From: an uncultured Clostridia bacterium
GTDB taxonomy: Bacteria; Bacillota; Clostridia; Saccharofermentanales; Saccharofermentanaceae
Assembly (NCBI GenBank): GCA_946545505.1
Contig: CAMNNN010000007.1
Coordinates: 1-16,298, forward strand
DNA: 16,298 nucleotides
Reading direction: 5' to 3'
Part shown: in pieces, positions 1 to 5,956 of the stretch
Layout of the letters: every line of letters begins with the position of its first letter
How positions within the stretch are numbered: position 1 is the first letter of the stretch
Position numbers and translations under genes: made by a program
The notes under the pieces: model-generated
The model's input: only the letters and a program-made list of their open reading frames with translations
What the model was told of the DNA's origin: nothing
Database searches by the model: none

Positions 1-1
1 A

Positions 2-418
2 CTCTATGCCGAGTCGGCCGGCCTCTATGCGCAGGACGGCAGGTATCCTGATGCGTCGGCATGCGAAGCCTATTCTGAGATAATAGGCGGCACGATAGCG
101 CACCATCAGTCCAAGCGCGCCGAAGTCGCCTCCTATGACTGCAACGATCTCATTCTCACGATCAGCGATCCGCAGGCGTTCGAGATCCTTCAGTCTTATC
201 CCGAACTCGAGGGGAGAGTGTTCTCTTTAAGTTCTTACATGGCCTCCAAGGGACTCGTAATGAAGAGCGAGGATGGAAGTGTCGCTTCCGTTGCCATAAA
301 TGACCCGTCAGGCGGCGACATAGAGGTCTATAAGCATACCGTCTCCGCTCTTAAGGCCTGGATAGAGATTCTGTTCCCGTATATCATCAAAGATCTCGGG
401 GCTATCAGATTCTGTTGA
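2..418 (+). CDS. Low-molecular-weight protein tyrosine phosphatase family protein, C-terminal part (5' end outside window)
   Basis: The reading frame is open from the left edge to TGA at 416-418 and gives about 138 residues. It opens with a SAGLYAQDG-like stretch, which matches the segment after the catalytic loop of LMW-PTPs (S-A-G-[VLT]). It continues with an H-x-S-K block, a DLILTISD strand and INDPSGGDIEVYKHT near the C terminus. The last matches the DP-[FYS]-G general-acid motif of the family (DPSGG here), followed by the usual C-terminal helix. The N-terminal CX5R catalytic loop lies before the window, so activity cannot be judged. Family members remove phosphate from phosphotyrosine or, in Bacillota (YwlE type), from phosphoarginine; which applies here is not decidable. 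In Clostridia such genes often sit beside Sua5/TsaC and rpiB, but the upstream neighbours are not visible. A promoter follows 30 bases after the stop, so this gene closes a separate transcription unit. Confidence 0.82.
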   Translation, partial: LYAESAGLYAQDGRYPDASACEAYSEIIGGTIAHHQSKRAEVASYDCNDLILTISDPQAFEILQSYPELEGRVFSLSSYMASKGLVMKSEDGSVASVAINDPSGGDIEVYKHTVSALKAWIEILFPYIIKDLGAIRFC

Positions 419-447
419 TTTGTAACAAAACAATTGTTCGGTTTTTA

Positions 448-476
448 TAGACAAACGGGTTCCCTCAGTCTATAAT
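448..476 (+). promoter_or_regulatory. Sigma-A promoter P1 of the rpsF operon
   Basis: TAGACA (448-453) and a perfect TATAAT (471-476) are separated by exactly 17 bases. This is a near-consensus housekeeping promoter. It lies 170 bases before the rpsF start codon and would give a long leader of about 160 bases. Its position between the end of the phosphatase gene and the ribosomal protein cluster fits a main operon promoter. Confidence 0.7.
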
Positions 477-533
477 TGACTCAAATACAGGTTTTTGATT
501 ATTGACGCGTACACTTAAGATTATTGAAGGAAC

Positions 534-561
534 TTGACTTAACGGCTTTTGCTGTGATATT
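534..561 (+). promoter_or_regulatory. Second, tandem promoter P2 of the rpsF operon
   Basis: TTGACT (534-539), a 16-base spacer and GATATT (556-561), preceded by TG at 553-554, form an extended -10 promoter. Tandem promoters are common before ribosomal protein operons. Transcription would start near 568, leaving a leader of about 80 bases that still contains the candidate S6:S18 element. Without start-site data it is unclear which of P1 and P2 dominates. Confidence 0.55.
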
Positions 562-595
562 CTCACCCTTGCTGTTTTTTAGATAACGGCATAAT

Positions 596-640
596 CCTTG
601 TTCGGCACTTGATGCCGGACCTAATGTCCATAAGGAGGTG
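596..640 (+). promoter_or_regulatory. Candidate S6:S18 autoregulatory leader overlapping the rpsF ribosome binding site
   Basis: Seen: a GGCA/TGCC hairpin (604-607 with 613-616) carrying a CCG on its 3' side (615-617). CCTT (596-599) can pair with AAGG (632-635), the core of the very strong Shine-Dalgarno AAGGAGGTGA. Known: many bacteria carry an rpsF leader motif with an exposed CCG that imitates the 16S rRNA site of the S6:S18 pair and represses translation when the proteins are in excess. Inferred: both targets (rpsF and rpsR) are in this operon and the outer pairing would cover the ribosome binding site, so this is probably that element. The fold was drawn by eye and not scored against a covariance model. 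Confidence 0.5.
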
Positions 641-645
641 AAACT

Positions 646-933
646 ATGGCAAATCAGTATCAGTTGGTAGTAGTTCTTGATCCTGCTGCAGGTGAAGAGG
701 CTGCTAATGCTCTTATCGAGAGCATTCAGGCTAAGATCGCACAGGTTGGAACAGTTGATGCTCTCGACAATCTCGGAACCAAGAAGCTTGCTTACGAGAT
801 CAACGACGCTAAGGAAGGAACATATTACAAGGTTCGTTTCACAGCACCCGTTGAATTCCCCAGAGAGCTTGAGCGTGTTCTCAAGATCACATCAGGTGTT
901 CTTCGTTTCTTAGTTGTCCGCATCGGTGAGTAA
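646..933 (+). CDS. rpsF: 30S ribosomal protein S6
   Basis: A 95-residue protein of the usual S6 length with the family pattern of beta strand (YQLVVVLDP), helix, then TKKLAYEINDAKEGTYYKVRFTAP and a C-terminal LERVLKITSGVLRFLVVRI block. S6 binds the central domain of 16S rRNA as a heterodimer with S18, which is encoded two genes downstream. The ATG at 646 has a perfect ribosome binding site (AAGGAGGTGA, 632-641) and the alternative frame inside this gene is a shadow. It is the first gene of the rpsF-ssb-rpsR unit, 23 bases before ssb, and is probably under translational feedback through the leader just upstream. Confidence 0.98.
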   Translation: MANQYQLVVVLDPAAGEEAANALIESIQAKIAQVGTVDALDNLGTKKLAYEINDAKEGTYYKVRFTAPVEFPRELERVLKITSGVLRFLVVRIGE

Positions 934-956
934 AACCCCGATTACGGAGGCAGAAC

Positions 957-1490
957 ATGAACAAAGTTATTTTAATCGGAAGACTTACAAAGGATCCTGA
1001 AGTTAAGAATACTGCTTCGCAGGTAACTGTATGCAGATTCACGATCGCGGTTGACAGGAAGTTCAAGGATCAGAACGGTCAGCGCCAGGCAGACTTCATA
1101 AGCTGCGTAGCGTGGAGACAGACAGCGAACTTCATCAGCTCTTACTTCCATAAGGGTTCCAAGATCGCAGTCGTAGGAAGTATCCAGACAAGGACTTACG
1201 ATGACCAGAGCGGTCAGAAGCGTTATGTGACCGATGTAGTTGTAGATGAGGCAGAGTTTGTCGATTCCGCTAATTCCAACGGTAACAATAACGGCAATGC
1301 ACGTTCTAACAACGGCGGATATTCAAGACAGGATCAGGCTCCGGCAAGCGGAACTGCAGCAGCGGCTCCGGTAGCGCCCAACAGACAGATCGTCCCGGAT
1401 ATGTCCGATGACACTGTTTTCCAGGGTTCTGACGACGAGTTGAGCCTTCCGTTCCCGATCGATGACGACACGGGAAACATCAGTTTTTAA
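957..1490 (+). CDS. ssb: Single-stranded DNA-binding protein SSB
   Basis: A 177-residue protein. The N-terminal OB fold spans about residues 1-103 (MNKVILIGRLTKDPE, FTIAVDR, DFISCVAWRQTANFISSYFHKGSKIAVVGSIQTRTY), which is the core that coats single-stranded DNA as a tetramer. It is followed by a disordered Asn/Gly/Ala/Pro linker (about 104-150) and an acidic tail. The tail is odd. A sequence like the normal tip (DELSLPF, 160-166) is followed by eleven more residues ending in DDDTGNISF, whereas family tips usually end D-D-[DE]-[IL]-P-F. The terminal Phe is kept but the penultimate Pro is replaced by Ser. Ribosome binding site GGAGG lies at 946-950, 6 bases from the ATG. The position between rpsF and rpsR is the standard one in Bacillota. 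Confidence 0.97.
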   Translation: MNKVILIGRLTKDPEVKNTASQVTVCRFTIAVDRKFKDQNGQRQADFISCVAWRQTANFISSYFHKGSKIAVVGSIQTRTYDDQSGQKRYVTDVVVDEAEFVDSANSNGNNNGNARSNNGGYSRQDQAPASGTAAAAPVAPNRQIVPDMSDDTVFQGSDDELSLPFPIDDDTGNISF

Positions 1491-1502
1491 GGAGAAATAA
1501 TC

Positions 1503-1781
1503 ATGGCTGAGAACAATGTCAGAGAAGCAAAGGCCGGCCGCGAGTTCGGCGGAAGCCCTATGAGACCCAGAAGAAACAGAAGAAAGACCTGTTCATTCTG
1601 TGCCGAGAAGGTTGAGATGATCGATTTCCTCGATACAGCACGCCTCGGCAAGTACATTTCCGAGAGAGGTAAGATCCTCCCCAGAAGAATGACAGGAACT
1701 TGCGCTAAGCACCAGAGAGAGCTTACAACAGCTATCAAGCGTGCACGCCAGGTTGCTCTTCTTCCTTACGATGCAGGCTGA
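1503..1781 (+). CDS. rpsR: 30S ribosomal protein S18
   Basis: A 92-residue protein. A flexible basic N terminus ([10 protein letters not shown]) leads into [19 protein letters not shown], then [22 protein letters not shown] and the conserved end [11 protein letters not shown]. The Cys-x2-Cys and Cys-x2-His pairs mark the cysteine-bearing, probably zinc-binding form of S18 found in many Clostridia. S18 pairs with S6 on the 30S platform. AAGGAG at 1489-1494 overlaps the ssb stop codon, with 8 bases to the ATG at 1503. A strong terminator follows 32 bases after the stop, closing the rpsF-ssb-rpsR unit. Confidence 0.98.
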   Translation: MAENNVREAKAGREFGGSPMRPRRNRRKTCSFCAEKVEMIDFLDTARLGKYISERGKILPRRMTGTCAKHQRELTTAIKRARQVALLPYDAG

Positions 1782-1812
1782 TAGTAAAAGCCCCTCGGAT
1801 GGTATATAATTA

Positions 1813-1845
1813 TCGGGCACCTTCGAAGGTGCCCGATTTTTATTT
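1813..1845 (+). terminator. Rho-independent terminator after rpsR
   Basis: Bases 1813-1836 form a perfect 24-base palindrome (half-site TCGGGCACCTTC) followed by TTTTTATTT. The stem is GC-rich and the U-run lies only on the + strand side, so it terminates the upstream operon and not the opposite strand. A TATAAT (1805-1810) just before the stem has no fitting -35 box. Confidence 0.9.
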
Positions 1846-1883
1846 AATCGCGCATTAAAATAAGAAGAATACGGGAGGAAAGT

Positions 1884-2327
1884 ATGAAAGTCATTCTTTT
1901 ACAGGACGTCAAGGGAGTCGGAAAGGAAGGACAGGTCGTAGAAGTAAGCGACGGTTACGGCAGAAATTTCCTCCTTAAGAAGAAACTTGCCAAGGAGACA
2001 TCAGCAGCTAACCTTAATGAGGTCAAGCTTAAGCAGGGTGCGCGTGCAGAGCACGAGAAGAGAGCTTATGAGGCTGCTGTGGAGCTGAGCAAGGATCTCG
2101 GTGATAAGACATTTACAATGAAAATGAAGAGCGGCGAGGGCGGAAAGCTCTATGGTGCCGTTACTGCAGCGGATGTTTCCGATCTTCTGAAGAAGAACGG
2201 ATATGAGATCGAGAAGAAGCAGGTCGTTATCGAAGCTCCCATCAAGAGCATCGGTACCTGCGGCGTAAGGATCAAGCTTCATCCAAAGGTTTCCTGTCAG
2301 ATTAACGTTGAAGTAGAGGCTCTTTGA
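1884..2327 (+). CDS. rplI: 50S ribosomal protein L9
   Basis: A 147-residue protein of normal L9 length. It starts with the family signature [25 protein letters not shown] followed by [11 protein letters not shown] (N-terminal rRNA-binding domain, residues 1-50). A long charged connecting helix follows (about 50-75), then the C-terminal domain with [16 protein letters not shown] and an [21 protein letters not shown] end. L9 binds 23S rRNA near the L1 stalk and helps keep reading frame. Ribosome binding site GGGAGG lies at 1872-1877. It is the first gene after the terminator. No convincing promoter was found between 1846 and 1883, so expression may rest on leak-through or on a non-obvious promoter. 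Its stop overlaps the start of dnaB. Confidence 0.98.
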   Translation: MKVILLQDVKGVGKEGQVVEVSDGYGRNFLLKKKLAKETSAANLNEVKLKQGARAEHEKRAYEAAVELSKDLGDKTFTMKMKSGEGGKLYGAVTAADVSDLLKKNGYEIEKKQVVIEAPIKSIGTCGVRIKLHPKVSCQINVEVEAL

Positions 2328-3922
2328 TGTCCGACAGAGATCAGCTGGACAATTTGACCGGAGAGAATAATTCCGCGAGCAATGTATTGGAGGCCGAGAA
2401 GGCAGTCCTTTCTCTTTGCATGAGGCACAGGGAAGCCCTCGAGTCTTCTGTCATGAGAAGAATAGTGGCGGATGATTTCTCTGACGCCAGACATAAGGCT
2501 ATCTATGAGGCCATAAGTGCGCTCTATATCGAAGGCGGACAGATTAACAGAATAAGCGTATGTGACAAACTCCAGGCTATGGGGAAGACCAAGCAGGCCG
2601 GAGGCGACGAATATGTATACGATGTCGCTAATATAACAGTAGTTCGTTCGGCTGCTGACAGCTATATCTCGGTCGTTACCAAGAACAGTCTCTCGAGAAA
2701 GCTTATATCTACGCTCGATGATCTCCATGATAAGGCCGTTAACCACAAAGGTTCCGTTAATGATATCGTTGATACCGGTATTTCGAAGCTGAATCTGCTT
2801 AAGGCGGAGGAAGATGAATCGGGATTCGAGAGTATCGCGGTTATCGCCAGAAGAAATCTCGAAGACCTGAAAGCGGCTATGAAGGGCGGAGATACTAAGA
2901 CCGTCAAGACAGGCTTCAAGTATCTCGACAATATAACCGGAGGCTTCAAGCCCGGTACCATGAATATCATCGCCGCGAGACCCGGTATGGGTAAGACGGC
3001 GCTTGTACTTAATATCGCCACCAACGTGGCAAGTATGTATTCGAAGACCGTAGCGATCTTCTCTCTTGAGATGAGTAAGAGCGAGATCGTAAACCGAATC
3101 CTCGCTTCACAGTCACAGACGAGCTTTAAGAAGATCGAGCGTGCGGAGGTAACAGCTGAGGATCTTACGGAGATTGAGGCTACATTAAGAAGGATCACAA
3201 ACTATCCTATCTATATCGATGAGAAGACGGGTACCAATCCGGTTGATATCAGGGCGAAGTGTCAGGAATTGAACCGCAAGTCTGCGATTGGGCTGGTTAT
3301 CATCGACTACCTGCAGCTCATGACTTATTCCGATAAGGCCGCAGGTTCCAGACAGAATGAGATCGCTGCCATCAGCCGAGAGATAAAGGTCCTTGCCAAG
3401 GAACTCGGAGTGCCGGTAATCGCACTTTCGCAGTTGAACAGAGGTACAGAGAACAGGGAAGACGGGGATCATACTCCCGGACTTGCAGATATCAGAGACT
3501 CCGGTGCTATCGAACAGGATGCCGACTGCGTTATCTTCATCCACAGACCGGCGTACTACAACAAGAAGAAGGAAGGTTCGGCAGATAAGCCTAAGCTTGA
3601 AGATGCCCAGCTCATCGTAGCCAAGAACAGACACGGTGAGACTGACACCGCATACGTTAAGTGGTATGGTGCGAAGACGTTGTTCTTCGAGCCTGACAGG
3701 AAGGGTGATCCTCAGGATCCGATGGAGTCAGCATATACCAGGACCACAACATCGGATAAGGCTTCCGGAGACTACAATTTCGAAGAGGCGGAGGAGCCTC
3801 CTTTCCCGTCCGAGGACGATGTACCGGCAGATACGGAATATGAGGAAGAAGCTCCCGACTACAGCGAGAATGAGGCTTTCTTCGGCGATGATACTCATGA
3901 TGATCTCCCGGAAGGATTCTGA
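2327..3922 (+). CDS. dnaB: Replicative DNA helicase DnaB (named DnaC in Bacillus), with a long acidic tail
   Basis: A 531-residue hexameric 5'-3' fork helicase. The N-terminal all-helical domain is at about 15-120 (EAEKAVLSLCMRHREAL, DFSDARHKAIYEAI), followed by a linker helix and the RecA-type ATPase domain. That domain has Walker A ARPGMGKT (217-224), SLEMSKSEIV (246-254), Walker B LVIIDYLQL (323-331), ALSQLNRG (366-373) and the DIRDSGAIEQDAD motif near 388-400. Family proteins usually run to about 440-470 residues. Here a tail of roughly 75 residues (about 457-531), very rich in Asp and Glu, follows and ends DDLPEGF. The start chosen is the ATG at 2327, which shares its A with the rplI stop (TGATG) and has AGAGG 7 bases before it. 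A TTG one codon earlier is less likely. The stop overlaps the tilS ATG, so expression is probably coupled. Confidence 0.97.
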   Translation: MSDRDQLDNLTGENNSASNVLEAEKAVLSLCMRHREALESSVMRRIVADDFSDARHKAIYEAISALYIEGGQINRISVCDKLQAMGKTKQAGGDEYVYDVANITVVRSAADSYISVVTKNSLSRKLISTLDDLHDKAVNHKGSVNDIVDTGISKLNLLKAEEDESGFESIAVIARRNLEDLKAAMKGGDTKTVKTGFKYLDNITGGFKPGTMNIIAARPGMGKTALVLNIATNVASMYSKTVAIFSLEMSKSEIVNRILASQSQTSFKKIERAEVTAEDLTEIEATLRRITNYPIYIDEKTGTNPVDIRAKCQELNRKSAIGLVIIDYLQLMTYSDKAAGSRQNEIAAISREIKVLAKELGVPVIALSQLNRGTENREDGDHTPGLADIRDSGAIEQDADCVIFIHRPAYYNKKKEGSADKPKLEDAQLIVAKNRHGETDTAYVKWYGAKTLFFEPDRKGDPQDPMESAYTRTTTSDKASGDYNFEEAEEPPFPSEDDVPADTEYEEEAPDYSENEAFFGDDTHDDLPEGF

Positions 3923-5442
3923 TGAAGAACACTGTATTCGCAGATAAAGTCTATGATTATTGCACCGGCAAGGGTTTGCTTGCCGGTGTTTCGTGTATTG
4001 TAGCGGGTCTTTCGGGCGGGCCTGATTCGGTGGCCCTTGTGTGTGCGTTGAAAGAGCTTTACGACAGCGGGAGAATAACCCCGAAGATTGCCGCAGTGCA
4101 CGTTAATCACGGTTTGAGGGAAAGTGCCGACGACGATGAACAGCTGGCTGTAAGTCTTTGCGGCAGACTCGGAATCCCCTGTAAGGTCGTCAGATATAAC
4201 GTGAAGGACGAAGCCCGTAAGATGGGCAGAGGACTTGAGGAGACGGGAAGGATCTTAAGATATAAGGCTTTCGATGAGTATGCTCAGGAGATCTCGGTGG
4301 CCATGGGAATCGGCCTTCCCGGTGTCCGTATCGCCACGGCTCATCATAAGGGCGACCTGACCGAGACTTTCCTTATGAATCTTTTCCGCGGATCAGGACT
4401 TGAAGGCCTTACCGCGATGTCTTCGGACCCTCGCATAATCCGCCCTCTTCTGACGATGAGCAAGAAGGAAATCCTCGGGTATCTTGAGGACACCGGAACT
4501 GAATATGCGCTCGATGAGACCAATCTCGAGTCTGACGTTACGCGTAACAAGTGGCGTAATGATATCCTTCCCGCGATAGCGGGAGTTTCCGTCAAAGATC
4601 CCGAGGACGCCGTATGTGACACTTACAGTCTTCTGTCACGCGATGCGGATTACCTGAGCCGGGAGGCGGAGCAGGCTTACGGCAGGTGTCTCGTAAGGGC
4701 AGGGGGATGCCTTCTTCTTAATACTTCCGGGGTATTGGGACTTCACCGTGCCATCGGAACCCGCGTGGTAAGACGGCTGTGGCAGGATACGTTCGGTAAC
4801 CTTACCGACTTCGAGACCAAGCACACAGACATCGTTATGGGACTCATGGAGCTTACGGACGGAACGAAAAGCGCAGACCTGTCCTTCGGCAGGACAGCCG
4901 TGGTACATAACGGGTATCTTGGCTTCTATGAGGGGGACGGTACTGCTCTGGCTTGCGCCATGGCTGTAAATACGGGTTTTCCGGCGGTTCCGGCCGCTTT
5001 CGAATACCGAATAAGCGTCAGGGAGCTCGAAGAATGCTCCCAAACCTTGCAACTGCCCGATTCTGACCTTGTTATTAAGGCCTCGGTCGTTGAGAATAGT
5101 GAGCCGATGGTATATAATACGTTTTCGTGGATTTGCGAGGCTCGAGACCTTATTATCGGACCGTGTCCGGCAGAAGGAGACTTTAGGAAAGCAGGCAGTC
5201 CGCATCAGACCCGTATAAGGAAACTTATGTCGGATCTGAAGGTCCCTAAGGATGCCAGGGAGCATCTTCTGGCTGTTAAGTCGGATGACAGGATCTTATG
5301 GATTCCGGGGATCGGCCACAGTGAGGGGTTTGTATCTTCCGCCTCCAGAAGCAACTGGCTTAAGGAAGACGGCAATGCCTCGGTGAAGAAGCTTGTAAGA
5401 CTTGATATTTTGAATGAGGGGCAGACGGGTGAAACATTTTGA
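3922..5442 (+). CDS. tilS: tRNA(Ile)-lysidine synthase
   Basis: A 506-residue protein that attaches lysine to C34 of the CAU-anticodon tRNA-Ile using ATP, changing it to read AUA codons. The PP-loop motif SGGPDS is at 31-36. Further family blocks are AAVHVNHGLRESADDDE, a GRGLEETGRILRYKAF region, TAHHKGDLTETFLMNLFRG followed by SGLEGL, then IRPLL..SKKEI and LDETN....TRNKWRNDILP. The C-terminal TilS domain (about 430-470) has TRIRKLMSDLKVP and ILWIPGIGHSEGF. The usual HHADDQ-type motif reads HHKGDL here, a mild variant. The ATG overlaps the dnaB stop (TGATG) and has GGAAGG 6 bases upstream. The order tilS-hpt-ftsH is the same as in Bacillus subtilis. Confidence 0.96.
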   Translation: MKNTVFADKVYDYCTGKGLLAGVSCIVAGLSGGPDSVALVCALKELYDSGRITPKIAAVHVNHGLRESADDDEQLAVSLCGRLGIPCKVVRYNVKDEARKMGRGLEETGRILRYKAFDEYAQEISVAMGIGLPGVRIATAHHKGDLTETFLMNLFRGSGLEGLTAMSSDPRIIRPLLTMSKKEILGYLEDTGTEYALDETNLESDVTRNKWRNDILPAIAGVSVKDPEDAVCDTYSLLSRDADYLSREAEQAYGRCLVRAGGCLLLNTSGVLGLHRAIGTRVVRRLWQDTFGNLTDFETKHTDIVMGLMELTDGTKSADLSFGRTAVVHNGYLGFYEGDGTALACAMAVNTGFPAVPAAFEYRISVRELEECSQTLQLPDSDLVIKASVVENSEPMVYNTFSWICEARDLIIGPCPAEGDFRKAGSPHQTRIRKLMSDLKVPKDAREHLLAVKSDDRILWIPGIGHSEGFVSSASRSNWLKEDGNASVKKLVRLDILNEGQTGETF

Positions 5443-5956
5443 TGTCATGATCTCCGAGCAGGAGATAGATAGAAAAGTCGATGAGATTGCCGCGAAGATC
5501 AGCAATGATTATTCAGGTGAATCGATTGTCGTAATCGGCGTGCTTACCGGTGCTTTTATCTTCACTGCTGACCTCGTCAGATCTCTGACAGTGCCCGTAG
5601 ATACAGTTGACTTTGTTCAGGTGTCCAGCTACGAGGGCGATAAGTCCACAGGGACTCTTGTGTTTAAGAAGGATATCTCCACTGATATCGAAGGCAAGAA
5701 TGTCCTTATCGTCGAAGATATCGTCGATACGGGAAGGACACTGAAGCAGCTTAAGAAGATTCTTTCCGAGAGAAATCCCAAGTCAATAAAGATATGTACC
5801 GCTTTCGATAAGCCGAGCAGAAGAGTAACCGACCTGGTTCCGGATTATAACTGTTTTACTATCCCGGATAAGTTCATAGTAGGTTACGGACTCGATTACG
5901 ACGGTAAGTATCGTGATTATAAAGATGTGAGAATAGTGAGGACAGATGATGAGTAA
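5429..5956 (+). CDS. hpt: Hypoxanthine-guanine phosphoribosyltransferase
   Basis: A 175-residue purine salvage enzyme that joins hypoxanthine or guanine to PRPP, giving IMP or GMP. Visible features are the LTGAFIFTADLVR segment (PPi loop region), the flexible-loop SSYEG, the PRPP-binding motif VLIVEDIVDTGRT, the purine-contacting AFDKPSRR and the family end FIVGYGLDYDGKYRD. The start chosen is GTG at 5429, because GAGGGG (5416-5421) lies 7 bases before it and the resulting N terminus (KHFDVMISEQEI) lines up with typical Hpt starts. An ATG at 5414 would add five residues without a clear ribosome binding site. The gene overlaps the end of tilS by 14 bases and the beginning of ftsH by 8, so translation is probably coupled. 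Confidence 0.95.
   Translation: MKHFDVMISEQEIDRKVDEIAAKISNDYSGESIVVIGVLTGAFIFTADLVRSLTVPVDTVDFVQVSSYEGDKSTGTLVFKKDISTDIEGKNVLIVEDIVDTGRTLKQLKKILSERNPKSIKICTAFDKPSRRVTDLVPDYNCFTIPDKFIVGYGLDYDGKYRDYKDVRIVRTDDE

Noticed and set aside
502..507. TTGACG as a further -35 box before rpsF
   Set aside because: No acceptable -10 lies 16-18 bases downstream (sequence there reads TGAAGG).
5414..5428. ATG start of hpt at 5414
   Set aside because: No ribosome binding site precedes it, whereas GTG at 5429 has GAGGGG at proper spacing and gives the usual N terminus.
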